Part shown: positions 47,590-59,244 of the stretch, one piece after another
Layout: each line of letters opens with the position of its first letter
Position numbering within the stretch: position 1 is the first letter of the stretch
Source: Sabethes cyaneus
Taxonomy: Eukaryota; Arthropoda; Insecta; Diptera; Culicidae
DNA length: 64,000 nt
NCBI RefSeq assembly: GCF_943734655.1
Contig: NC_071355.1
Span: forward strand, 14,488,768 to 14,552,767
Direction: 5' to 3'
Position numbers and translations under genes: made by a program
The notes under the pieces: model-generated
Databases searched by the model: none
What the model was told of the DNA's origin: nothing
What the model saw: only the letters and a program-made list of their open reading frames with translations

Positions 47590-48711
47590 CTAGCTGACCC
47601 GACAAACTTCGTATTGCCACAAATTAAACTGTGTTGTGCATAAATCATGAATCTCGGATGATCTTTGTCACAATCTCGAGTTTTGCAAGTTTCTGAGGAG
47701 TTCAACCTTAGATGATTCATTTTGGCAGTTACGTAACTATGAAAGCATCCCAGGTAACTAATAAGCACGGTTGCCAGTATGCCAGATAAATCTGGATTTT
47801 GCCAGATTTTTGATTGCGCGCCAGACAAATAGACAAAGCACAAAATCTCCCAGATATTTGGCAATGTGCCAGATTTTTGCCAGATTTCCGATCCACCGTC
47901 TTGCAAAAAGGTCATCACTTCTACTTTTGGACGAAATTTTACACCTACGGTGAGCAAAACAAGCCAGATTTTTTCAAGAAATCGCCTCCCCATCGGACTA
48001 ATTGACCACCAGATTTTTGCCAGACACTTTTATTCGTGTTCGCCAGATTTTCGGGAAAACCTGTTGGCAACCTTGCTAATAAGCATCACCTATGCTATTC
48101 AAATGCAGGCCAATAAGCATTTAAGTCGCCTTAAATGCTACTTAAATGCTATTTTGGCAAAATGTACAGTTACTTTACTGATAACCTTCTTATAGTGAAT
48201 TCTTTGTATTTCGTTTGTATAGGAGCCCCCCCCCCATCATAAAATGGGGAGGGATCCTAATTCACCATAGAAAATATACTTGCCCTCGAAAACTTTCATA
48301 TGCCAAATTTGGATCCATTTGCTTGATTAGTTCTCGAGTTATGAGGAAATTTGTATTTCATTCGTATGGAACCCCCCCCCCCCTTAAAGGAGAGAGGAGT
48401 CATAATTCCCCTTCTAAAGAGGGGAGGGGTCCCAATTTACCATAGAATAAATTCTTGTCACCAAAAACACACACATGCCAAATTTTGTTCTATTTGCTTG
48501 ATTAGTTCTCGAGTTATGCAGAAATTTGTGTTTCATTTGTATGGGAGCCCCCCCTCTTAGTGGGGTAAGGGGCCTCTAACTCACTAAAACCTTTCCTGGC
48601 CCCAAAAACCTCTACATGCAAATTTTCACGCCGATTGGTTCAGTAGTTTTTGATTCTAAAAGGAACATCCCGACAGACAGACAGACAGAAATCCATTTTT
48701 ATATATAAGAT
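47590..48711. mobile_element. Dispersed arthropod-type repeat with three C-tract units
   Basis: It starts with TAGCTGACCCGACAAACTTC and ends with CCCGACAGACAGACAGACAG followed by TATATATAAGAT. I recognise these two ends as common in dispersed repeats of insect genomes. In between, three units of roughly 170 bp each carry a C-run of 7 to 12 (after GGAGCC or GGAACC), ATGCCAAATTT, and TTGATTAGTTCTCGAGTTAT. The class of element is not assigned. A small MITE interrupts it at 47769-48072. Confidence 0.7.
47769..48072. mobile_element. 304-bp MITE with GGTTGCCA ends
   Basis: The ends GGTTGCCA and TGGCAACC are perfect inverted repeats, and CCAGATTTTTG-type words fill the interior. CTAATAAGCA occurs just outside both ends (47758-47767 and 48076-48085), with one to three bases between it and the terminal repeat, probably a target duplication with slightly extended ends. 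Confidence 0.7.
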
Positions 48712-49224
48712 TTGCCTTATGCCTTATCACAATTTCGTATCATTTTACTGATAGAAAAGGTAGTTTATAAATGAGCAGCAGGTACACATATAAAAACACA
48801 TATCGCTCACAGGTTATAGATGCAGCAAACACTCAGCCGATATCGCAATAGATCAACAATACTGGTCGCAGTGATGAGTTCATATATGGAGAAAAGAGCC
48901 TGTCACACCACAGGACCACAATTGCCGCCCAGAGCTGACATGTTGATGGTTGACCGAAGCGTGGTTCGTTTGGCACTAATATGTTCCATTCTTTAGACTA
49001 ATTGCACCCATCTCTGTGAACACTATATAGTAACGGCAACGAAAGCCTGTTGATCCTTTTGAATGCTTTTCACTTGGATGTGACATGCAATTCAGTAAAA
49101 TTATCCAGTAAAATTATCCAGTAGCGCTGTTCAGCTGTTCTGTAATTTTCCATCCATTAACAAAAACCAACAAATGGTACCAGATGGAAGATTAGGTGCT
49201 TAATTTTTCCATATTTCATACGAT

Positions 49225-49970
49225 GCACTCTTGCGTAAGCTATCACAGCATGGTTATGAGGTCATTGCGTATGCAGACGACGTAGTACTTATTGTCAGAG
49301 ATAAATTTGATGAAGTGCTGTCTAGTCGTATGCAAGGAGCCCTAAATATCACTTTTTCGTTGTGTTTACGAGAGCGGCTTAATATCAACGCCACTAAAAC
49401 AGTCGTGCTACCATTTACTAGGTGGAGAAGACATACTCTTACTCCCCCTACACTGAATGGCGTCTTGGATCATAAACGAAACTGGACAGCCCACCTAGCA
49501 CCTAGACTATGCTGTCAAGAAAGCAACTTCAGCCATCTGGGCATGCAGTTCACTGTTTGGCAAATCCTGGGGACTAAACCCTAACGAGCCATTTGGTAAT
49601 GCACTACTATTGCACGGTCTAGGCTAACTTAAGTCGCTCTTGTGTGGTGGCCAAAGGTGAATGAGGTGACAGCGCAGACCAGGCTAAATAAAGTTCAACG
49701 CCTGGCATGTTTTTCAGTAACCAGCGCTTTGCGCACAACACCAACCGCAGCCATGGAGGCATCTTCATGTGAAGAAGGAAGCCGAACTCGGTGCACTAAG
49801 GTTGCAAAGGCGTCCTCTCCTAACATACTTGATGGGGACCAAATTGGCCACCTTCGTGTAGTAAGGGAGTGCAAATTATCACCCCTAGTAACGACAATCT
49901 CTGACTGGACTTAATTCCCATTTCCTGCCAGGCATGTGAAAGCACAGTAATAAGTCTGCTTCCTGTTAAA
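49225..49970 (+). pseudogene. LINE reverse transcriptase fragment (YADD to RNase H linker)
   Basis: The open frame from 49231 reads LSQHGYEVIAYADDVVLIVR, then LRERLNINATKTVVLPFTR and LTPPTLNGVLDHKRNWTAHL. The catalytic YADD is intact. Frameshifts follow, but related blocks (WWPKVNEVTAQTRLNKVQRL, SVTSALRTTPTAAMEA) continue in other frames to about 49920. It resembles the protein class of the RNase H-bearing fragment at 25160-25640, though not the same copy. It is truncated at both ends. Confidence 0.75.
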
Positions 49971-50439
49971 TATACGGTTCGACGACAAGGACTACATTGT
50001 AGACTTCCTGATCACACTGTGATTGCATATTAAGAACTTACTATGGATATCGACCACCAGTGAGCAAATAGTGAAGGGGTGCGAACTCCTCTTTATAGGA
50101 ATCTCTTGGTAGGCTCATGGTAGCAATCTTAATTCCTCTGTATTTGATTGATGCAAAGGAATTGTTATCGCTTCTTCAGCATCACGAAAAAAAACAAGGC
50201 GGTCGGTTATAGATCCAGCGGCTAGATTAACACTAATCCTACCGTGAACGGGTCAGCTTTTTTGAAACATTTTCACAGAGTTATAATACTATTTCATTTA
50301 ACTATTTCTATTAGAAAATATATTTTCAATATAACACAAAACTTGCTGCTCTAATATTTATCTTTTTATCGAGAAAAATAATAAAATTAATCTATCGACA
50401 ATCGCGGCATATTCGATTACTAACTTACTTATCCTGGGG

Positions 50440-52700
50440 CGATGTCCTTTAGGATTTCACCTGCATAACAATGTTGCGGCAACAAACTCGGTCCGCGGCT
50501 GTCCACCTCCAATTTCTCGAATGTCCCACACTTCCTAGATCTTGCTCCACTTGGTCTAACCATCGAGCACGCTGCGAACCTCTGCGTCTGGTACTAACCG
50601 GATTCGAGGTATAAACCTAATGGTGGTCAATTTCGTAATTTCGTCTGAGTTTTTTAAGAAAACCTTTTACAATTAATCAAACTTTACATTTCACCGATTC
50701 ACTATTTTCGTCTTCCTTTACACGAAAAATTAATTTCTACTTCAACGTTTTCACTCCATCTGGGCAGTTCATAATTGTTCACACGTGGTTTCTTATCATA
50801 GATTGGAGCTCATCCTTTAAAACTTTTTGTTACACCATTTGGTCATATAATTTCATCAAACATCTCGGGAACCTAATGAAAATAAACCACCAAAAGTTGC
50901 CCAAAGTATCCGGTATAATAATCACAACATCTACCGGGCAAGCTGCACTCCCGTTTACCAGTTCTGGACAATACATCTTGTCATTCTATATGCAGAGGGA
51001 GCACCTTGTTGATTCTACGAACTTTAGGTTCACAGCTCTCTGGCAATGGTCATCTTAACGTTATATCCCATCTTCTCATCCGAACATCCGCAATTTGTCC
51101 AAATTAAGCTTGTACCAACCCTTCCTTCTGCTGGAGAGATATTACTAGGCAAAACTGCGCCATTTTTCGCCAAATTTCGTCTGGGAACTTACTCGTCTCT
51201 TACTTACTTACTTCAATGGCTTGCCGTCCTAAGACAAAGCGCTCCTGGTCGTCTTGTCCCTACCGGATTTGAGGTGAACACCATTTGTACAGACTAGTTG
51301 TCCGGCATTCTTGCAACATGCCCTGCCTATCGTATCCCAGTCGTCTCAGAAATCGAAAATCTCTTTCGACCTGGTAGAGCCACCTTGCACATTAATCCCT
51401 CCTGTTCGTGGTGCCGGTGGGGTTGTTGATGGAAACTGTTTTCACCGCACTGTCGTCTGGCATCCTTACGACGTGTCCGGCCCATCGGAGTGTACCAACT
51501 TCCGACAGATGTACGATGGGAATCTCTCCAAGCAGTGCATGTACTGCCGCTGCTCAGTCCCATTTTTATTTCCCATTTTGTATGGAGTTTCCTATATAAA
51601 AGGGACTGTTATGCGAGTAGCGGCAGTGTTCAGTTCAGTTCAGTACCGCTCGAGCACGGCAAGGACGCGTGAGCAGCGTCACGGCTTCAAGTCCATAAAA
51701 GACTACCAGTTTAATCAGGGTTGGGTACATTGTCAGCTTCGTTCGGATGCATATGGTTGCTGATCATAGAGTTTTGCGAATGCGCCGCTGAATCTCCTAA
51801 CTAGTGTTGTTGTCCGCGGTCACCACACCAGTGATCCCAAATACACGAACTCATTTACCACTTCTAGTTTGTCGCTATGAACAGTTACCGTCCAAGGTAG
51901 GCACGCGTTGTTTTCTTTGAGCCTCTTCCTTTCATGTAAATAATTAAATAAATATTTGGCCTTCGACGCATTTATTTTTAGCCCAATCTTTCTAGACTCC
52001 ACTTTCAGTATGACGTAGATTGCCTCTGCCGTCGCAATGTTCCTAGCTATAATATCAGTCATCTGCAAAACCTAGGGGTTGGTTACCTTTGGTCATGATT
52101 CTCGCTTCGATGCTTGCTCATCGGATCACCCCCGCAAGAGCGATGTTGAACAGCATGCAGGATAGGCCGTCACCTTGTCTCAGCTGTCACCTTGTAGCTG
52201 GTCTCGATCGACTGTATCGGATGCTGCTTTGAAGTCAATAAAGCCGTGATGCGTAAGCACGTTGTACTCCCGACATTTCTTAAAGATCTGTCGGATGGTA
52301 AAAATTTGGTAGGTTCGTAGTTGCGCAAGCCCCCCTGAAGCTCGCCTAGTAATTCGCTACGAAACCCTGGGCTGTCGGTGAAAGCTGATGTAACAGGAGC
52401 AAGGAAAGTACCTTTTAGGCGGCGTTTACCACCAGCGTTATGTTGCAATAATTGCAGCAGTCGAGACCGATTTTGTAGATGGGTAAAACCGCCCCTCCTT
52501 CCCAGGAAATAACCCAGTGTAGAACCGTTGCAAATGCTCTGCAAGTAGGCGACACTACTAGGTAGACTTCCGTTCCGCCTCCTTTTGCTACTTCGCCATT
52601 GGGGTATCCATCGAAGAACTGCTTCCACCTGTCGATTAACTAGTTCACCTTCTCGTAAAACAGCTTCTAATTCTTCACGATCTTTGTCCTCCTTTTAGCA
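50440..52700 (-). mobile_element. LINE fragment(s), minus strand, reverse transcriptase and 3' region
   Basis: On the minus strand the order is: a GFIDFKAA block (about 52200-52250); an RT continuation with DIIARNIATAEAIYVILKVE, KIGLKINASKAKYLF and VVNEFVYLGSLV (51820-52068); then 3' sequence down to about 51210, and a second related 3' piece at about 50430-50600. Around 51570-51660 there is an insert with TATATAAAAGGG followed by CAGTTCAGTTCAGT, interrupting the repeat. A further insert without recognised features occupies about 50610-51100. All reading frames are broken. Confidence 0.65.
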
Positions 52701-52990
52701 CGTTTTACTCCTCAGGATCGTGGTTAACTGGTTCTTTGCTCGTTGATATTTGACCCAGTTCTCCCTAATGGCAATGCTCAAATAATTTTTCCAAACTATT
52801 CTTTTTCTCTCCACCGCTTGTTGGCATTCCTCATCAAACTAATCATTAAAGGGTGTCCCACATCAATCTGCACCACGGAAGAAATGCTGTAGAAAATTAT
52901 CTAATTGACCGATCCTTTTCAAACTTTCAGACGGTGACCGGACGAGAGCCATAAATACGATAGCCATACGGACGGTTGCAATACGTACGA

Positions 52991-52996
<6 letters not shown>

Positions 52997-53056
<60 letters not shown>
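52997..53056. repeat. TA dinucleotide microsatellite
   Basis: About 60 bases of uninterrupted TA, following TGCAATACGTACGAATGCCA. A relative of that leader, in reverse orientation, lies near 58380-58430. Confidence 0.95.
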
Positions 53057-53059
<3 letters not shown>

Positions 53060-53731
53060 GTTGGGTATTTTTATCACTGCGACCATTTGTTTGATCTATT
53101 GTGATATATTCCCCGTTTTATTATAGCTATGTTGTCAAGATCAGGGCTTGAAAAGGGTTGAATGTGACTGCCGTGAATGCCGAACTTTCCGCATTCAAAC
53201 TCCGCTTTTTGAACGATCATTTGACTGTTTTTCTTATCCAGTCAATCTGCCGCTTGCGCTGCTGCCGTCTTAAAATTCATGCGGCATCTCAGCAAAAGCA
53301 AACAGTCAATCTCACGTTTTGCTTTGCGCTTTGAGAATATAAACTGCAAACTGACTGGAAGCATACGGTGACGTATTTTTTCGTTTCTCTTTTTGTCTCC
53401 AAATCGGCTGCTCACAGTAATAGTTTGTCACCCGGACGTCGGTCCGACGCAAGCAAAATATTCGTTTGTATTGGACGGAGTCCGACCGACTTCTTCCATG
53501 CACATGTAGTGGTTGTTTTTTTGTAGTATTGAATCATACGATTGTGCGGTTGCTTTTCGTTAGCGTGGTGATTGCCAGTCATTTGACTGTTTTGCAGTCA
53601 TTCACTGCTCCAAACGGTAAAGGTCAAAAAGCTTTAGAACGCGTTCATTCTGTTGCGTGCATTCGGCGTTTGACTGAGCAAACTGCCAGTTGTGTTATGC
53701 ATAGCGTTCGTATTCCACCTCTAAACGGACG

Positions 53732-55342
53732 CACAGTGGTCCAATCAGCGAAATTCGTGATCGTGTGATATTGCGCTTAAACGTGAAGTTTTTCGCATAT
53801 AGTATCTTTAGGAACATTTCATGGTATAACAAGCCTCTTCTTGTGAGAGAAATATTTGGGTGATTAATTCCCTTAAAAGTGAGATAAGAAATTTATTTTC
53901 TCGTACATTCGAGATACAGGTTTGGTATTTTCGGCAAAGTTGTAGTAAATATCAATGCAAACAACTTTGTCAAAGTCACCGTACTTGTATCTTTTCATGG
54001 AAATTATCTATGAAGCGTTATTCGTGGACAAACCCTTCAAAACAGTTTTTAAACCCTAACTTATTCTGGTCAACTTTTACGTGTTCATAATGTTCTAGAA
54101 AGTTGTTTATTTTGCTAAAATCAACGTTTTTGTAGAACATTACTATAAGTGATTTTCTGCAGTTTCGGAGATTTTGAGCATTTTTGGTGAAAAATAGTAC
54201 TACTTTGAGCTTAAATATTTCCCAAGGTGGCAAATGGTGGCAGACCAAACAACTCCTACTTAAAAGTACAACAAAAAACCTTCAAAATCAAATGTCAATT
54301 GACTGTATCTGTTTGTATCCTCAAAAGTTATAACTGTTTTAAAAATCCTTCACATTCATGTTTATCGAACAATTAAAATGTACTTCGGATGCAATAAACG
54401 CTATTTTGTTTATGTTGACAATCTCTTTCTAACAAGTTGAGTTACCAGCAATTTTTTCGCCTATTTTCGAGTCGAAAATGAATGTAGACTCAAAATTATT
54501 TGACGCAATTAATAACCGAAAAGCTTCCAAACAACTAACTTAAGTCTATTTTGTTCAATACCTTCGATTGGTGTCTTTTCAAAAGATCCCACTCATAATG
54601 GGCTGGTACCAAATGGCCGAAACACAATTGGTCGAATCCCGAATGGCCGAAATCCAAATTACCGAATTTCAGCAACAGTCACAGAAGACCAAATTTTCTC
54701 GGAATGACTTTTTAGTCTATTTAATTAGAAAACACGAATTGACAAGTAGTTAACAATTAACTTTACTCAAACAAAAAATAAAATAAGCAACACATCTTTT
54801 TGTTGTACTTTTAAGTACGAGTTGTTTGATCTACCGCCATTTGCCACCTTGGAAAATATTTAAGCTCAAAGTAGTACTATTTTTCATCAAAAATGCTCAA
54901 TATCTCCGAAACTTCAGAAAATCACGTATAATAATGTTCTACAAAAACGTTGATTTTAGCAAAATAAACAACTTTCTAGAACACTATGAACACGTAAAAG
55001 TTGACCAGAATAAGTTAGGGTTTAAAAACTGTTTTGAAGGGTCTGTTCATGAATAATGCTTCATAGACAATTTCCATGAAGAGATTCAAGTATGGTGTCT
55101 TTGACAAAGTTGTTTGTATTGATATTTACTACAACTTTGCCGAAAGTACCAAACCTGTATCTCGAATGTACGAGAAAATAAATTTCGTATCTCACTTTTA
55201 AGGGAATTAATCACCCAAAAATTTCTCTCACAAGAAGGGGCTTGTTATACCAAGAAATGTTCCTAAAGACAATGTATGCGAAAAACTTCACGTTTCGGCG
55301 CTATATCAAACGATCACGTATTTCGCTGTTTGGACCACTGTG
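53732..55342. mobile_element. 1.6-kb fold-back element (CACAGTGGTCCAA ends)
   Basis: Ends: CACAGTGGTCCAATCAGCGA at 53732 and, in reverse from 55342, CACAGTGGTCCAAACAGCGA. The arms, about 53732-54275 and 54800-55342, stay complementary for some 540 bases each, including TACAGGTTTGGTA and AACTTTTACGTGTTCATA. The central 0.5 kb holds unique sequence and a patch of ATGGCCGAA-type short repeats (54600-54690). Mirror-image open frames occur in both arms. It has no transposase. Confidence 0.85.
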
Positions 55343-55699
55343 GGACGGTGTGAACTTGAATGCGCGTTGGCGTGACTGCGGTAGAAAAAAAGGATCGGTC
55401 GAAGCCCTGGTCGAGACCGATTTTGTAGATGGGACAAACCGCCCCTCCTTCCCTTTAATTACGCAGCAAGCATTTTTTTGTTCACCTGGAAGTGTTATTA
55501 AACTCATACTGATAATACGTTAATTGCGGTTCAAGTTATTCGTTTACGATACAGGACGGTATTTTCTCTCTATTTAACTAAATACGGTGGCATAATTGAG
55601 ACAAACGTTCAGGGACGTTTACAATAGTTTTGCTGTTGGATAACCAAAAAAGGCATTCTTCTTAACCTTTTCTTTGTTACGTATCATGTTGAATAAAAC

Positions 55700-57210
55700 A
55701 GCAATTGGAAATTTGCAAATATACTCCAGCAAATCTGCTTTGATGGGCAGCGAAATTGCCAAGCAATGGATGAAGGAGGTGGCTAGGCATTGGGATCAAT
55801 ATTCCGATACATTGTTGAATTGTCAACAAGATGGAGCGCTCAACAGAAATAGGAGAATGACTGAAGATGATGGACAAGCTATGGATCCACTAACTTTGGA
55901 CGAGGTTATAAAAGCAGCGAGGTACACGGGTAGAAATTTGATCTCCAAAATGAGCAAAATGACTCATGATTCCCGGTTTCTAGCTCATGATTTATGAAAA
56001 TACACCATGAATAAAAATCATGATATCACGAGCTTCTTGCAGTACAACACAACGCAAAACCATGAACTATTATTCATGATTTTGTGCTGTCTGGTACGGC
56101 AGTTCAGTCATGATTTGACATGAATTCACATTTCATGATTTCATGATTTCATTCATGGCATCAGAATCAAATTTCTTTCCGTGTAGCTGAAAAATGGCAA
56201 AACAGTTGGAAAGGATGACATCCCTGCTGAATTTTTGAAAGTCGGGAGCGAACTTTTGAAAGAACGGGTGCAATCCATCAGGTTATACTAAAAGGTATAG
56301 ACTGAGAAGGAAATTCCTACGGACTGGTTAGAAGGTCTCATGTTCCCTATTTACAAAAAAGGCCTTTGACTCGAATGCAGCAATCACCGAGGCATTACTT
56401 TCCACAATTATGCATACAGAATTCTCTCCCGTATCCTGTTTCTCAGAACAGACTAATGCCGTTGCAGGAAACCTTTGTTGGCGAATACCAGTGCGGTATT
56501 CGAGAGGAACGCTCCAAGACGGACCAAATGTTCACCTTGCGACAAATCCTCGATAAATTCCGGGAATTCAACTTGCAGACTCACCATTTGTTTATAGACT
56601 TTAAGGCGGCGTACGGTTCAGTTAAACGCAATGAGCTGTGGCAAACTATGCTCGAACAAGGTTTTTCAACAAAACTGATAAGACTGAAACGTTCTCTTGT
56701 TAATGGTTCCAATCAAATATTAGGATAACGGGTGAAACATCGGACGCGTTTGTGGTTTGAAGTAAGATTTGCTTTTCAACATTGTATTGGAAAGTGCTAT
56801 TCGAAAAGCGAGTGTGTAGAGAATCGGTACCATCTTCACGAAATCTCATATGCTCCTAGCGTTTGCGGGCAACATCGGTATCATCGGTGTTAACCGAAGA
56901 ACTGTGGAAACAGCGAACACGCGTCTTAAATCATGAATCGCATGAATCATGAAATCTACCAAGTAAACCAAGATGCGGATATTGTGAAGCAACTAAACCA
57001 CGGCAGGCTAAAATGGGCTGGTCACGTAGCAAGGATGTTGGATGAGCGACCAGCGAACCCGTCGGATGACCGCTGTTGACGTAGCTGCTAGAGCAGCAGG
57101 TGTTAGGGGTTACTGGGGAGCGGCAGCCCAAGACCGAGAAATGTGGAGACGGCTCCTGAATTCGGCATGGATTCGATAAGTGGATTGTTGCCAAAAAAAA
57201 GTCAAGTAAG
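55700..57210 (+). mobile_element. LINE fragment, reverse transcriptase (plus strand)
   Basis: Readable blocks on the + strand are: DDGQAMDPLTLDEVIKAA (about 55865-55920); after a MITE, NGKTVGKDDIPAEFLKVGSE (about 56195-56255); IPTDWLEGL and NHRGIT (about 56310-56400); TDQMFTLRQILDKFREFNLQ then HHLFIDFKAAYGSVKRNELW (56520-56645); and near the end LKWAGHVARM (about 57006-57035). These are successive conserved segments of one non-LTR reverse transcriptase, broken by frameshifts and stops. A CAAGTAAGTAAAG tail follows near 57205. Confidence 0.8.
55923..56185. mobile_element. 263-bp MITE (TACACGG ends) inserted in the LINE
   Basis: TACACGGGTAGAAATTTGAT on the left and, in reverse, TACACGGAAAGAAATTTGAT on the right. 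The LINE protein stops at one border and continues at the other. The interior is rich in TCATGA and CATGATTT palindromic words, occurring more than ten times. Confidence 0.85.
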
Positions 57211-57374
57211 TAAAGGATGAAGGAGGTGTTATTGGACATAGTTGAAGATGACAGAGTTTTAAAAATTAATTCGTGGTCCGGTTATAAGTAAATGATGGAG
57301 TAGCCGCAAATCACTCAGAAAAAATTGAAAATTATTTTACTTCCGCCTGACTCAACCTAGGTTCGGTAAACGGC

Positions 57375-57376
<2 letters not shown>

Positions 57377-57406
<30 letters not shown>
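57377..57406. repeat. AT dinucleotide microsatellite
   Basis: About 30 bases of uninterrupted AT after CGGCAG. Confidence 0.9.
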
Positions 57407-57410
<4 letters not shown>

Positions 57411-58461
57411 CGGTCATTTAAGGATCTCATACGAAACGTATGTAATAAAATTGAATAGCATCACAATCTTGACCAAGGTGAGTTAAAATAGGTGATCTAG
57501 TTTTCACAGTTTGTAGAACAGAAGTGGGCGGTACGATTGGTTAGCAACCATCGACGTTGTTTATACATTCAACAGTTTCCGCATTGAAAATTTCGGTGAT
57601 AGTCAAGGGTAACCCAGCGGGGGTGAAAAACAAATTTAGACATCAGAAAACCTCTCTTGACTAACCTTGATCTTGACAAAGCGGAACAATGTATTGGCAA
57701 TTGGTACCAAGGCTTGAAAGTTTTTATGGTATCATGGTATTCATGGTATCGGAACGTCTTCATTGATGAACATCCATATGAATTTAATACACCAGCGCAA
57801 TTTTGTCTTGATTTTTCAAGATACGCAACATGCCAGAAACAATCTTGCACGAATTTTTGCTTTTTCAATTACATTTGTAGTTTCTATTCAGAACAGCAAA
57901 CATGCATACCGGAATTAACGAGGAGAAAAGTTTAATAACACTTCCAGGTGAACAAAAAAAGGATTTTAGAAATGCTTGTTGCGTAATCAAATCATCCTTT
58001 TCCAAACCATATCATTTTCTTTTTGAACTGTTACTTAAACGTTCCTGATATTCACAATGTACCATGCGCCTCCATTAAGTCAAATGCCCATACACATTTC
58101 AAGTTAAGTTTTCTCAAAAAAGTTCCATAGGCTGTGCCTATACGAGCAGTGCAGTGAAGTTCTGGATCGACAGGACTACACTATTGTGTATATGGTTAAG
58201 CTCTAAGCCTGTGACCGATAGTGATGTTTCCTTGTGAATCAATAAGGCCTCTTGCGACTTGGTCGCGCTGGTCCTTCAAGCTTTGAACTGGTCGAAGTGT
58301 AGTTCTGGGCCTCCATTTCAAAAACATGAATTATGGCAAACGTACATTATGGCTCCCGTCTATTATAGCAAACATACATTATGGCATTCGTCTGTATGGC
58401 AATCGTACGTATGGCAACCGTCCGTATGGCAAACGTATATATGGCTAATGGGGTGTCGTCC

Positions 58462-58882
58462 TCAGACTTGACCTTCTTGAGATGCTTCCATAGTACCTGC
58501 TTCATAATAACCTAGTATTTTACGATGGGCCTTACTTCCGGTGCGTTGGAGGCGTTCGGCGACTCCGTTGACTTCGTACCACTCCAGTACATCCTTTGAA
58601 TATTGACACGAAGATAGATCCGGCCAGAAGATCTTATGGCCCTCGTGTTGCTTCGACAGAGAAGGCAGATGGTTTAGTAAACACTCCTGGAAGTGGATCT
58701 GCCCGTTTACAGTCCCGGCACTCACGAACGGCGGACTCCGTTTGCCTCATGATGTATTTCTTGGCAAAATCATGTATTTCTTGGCAAACTATGTGCTGCG
58801 TAAGCGACGTTGCTTTTCGGGTGACGCCATTTTCTTTGCAATTTTCGAAAAACTGATCGCGATAAAAATAGAGTGTAAACAA
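58462..58882 (-). pseudogene. Mariner-type transposase remnant
   Basis: On the minus strand, two overlapping frames give an N-terminal-side piece (CKENGVTRKATSLTQHI, about 58800-58850) and a C-terminal-side piece with HKIFWPDLSSCQYSKDVLEW and YEVNGVAERL. The FWPDLAxCHYxxxVLxWYExNGV block belongs to mariner-type (IS630/Tc1/mariner, DD37-like) transposases and carries the second catalytic Asp. The segment between and the final catalytic region are missing or frame-shifted, so it is inactive. Confidence 0.7.
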
Positions 58883-58989
58883 TACACTTCAACCTACTTC
58901 TACTCAAATTTTCAAGAGAAAATACCCAATGGGTAATTTTCTACACCGTTTCTTGCGTGGTGCAATTTGATGTGGGACACCCTTTACTC

Positions 58990-59238
58990 GGGTAATCTTT
59001 CAAATAGACCAATGTGACAATGAGAGATTCTCTTCGTGTCTCCTCTCTTCCGCTTTTTGCGGCGATACTAATGCATTTTAGCACATCAGCTTTGCATGAA
59101 TCGGTTGCTGGAATCACTAGTTAGCTAAATGTTTTGAAAATTATCTTTTCCATGCATTTATGTAGTCGTGAGAAGCGAAAGAGAGGAGACACGAAAAAAA
59201 TCTCTCATTTTCACATAGGTCAATTTGAAAAATTACCC
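58990..59238. mobile_element. 249-bp MITE with 40-bp inverted ends (GGGTAAT)
   Basis: The left end GGGTAATCTTTCAAATAGAC and the right end in reverse GGGTAATTTTTCAAATTGAC match over about 40 bases, to AATGAGAGATT. It starts four bases after the right end of the mariner-type element. Interior words (TCTCCTCTCTTCCGCTT) resemble 23600-23620 in the other intron. Confidence 0.85.
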
Positions 59239-59244
59239 AAGATT

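Larger units (their letters stand above)
52849..58984. mobile_element. Mariner-type element: matching ends 6.1 kb apart with nested insertions
   Basis: The left end AAGGGTGTCCCACATCAATC and the right end in reverse AAGGGTGTCCCACATCAAAT stay matched for about 45 bases (TGCACCACG, AAGAAA, TGTAGAAAATTA). TA flanks both (52847-52848 and 58985-58986). Transposase remains lie at 58462-58882. Between the ends are a TA microsatellite, a 1.6 kb fold-back element, a LINE fragment and MITEs. The original element was probably near 1.3 kb. Alternatively the ends belong to two separate decayed copies in opposite orientation. Confidence 0.6.
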
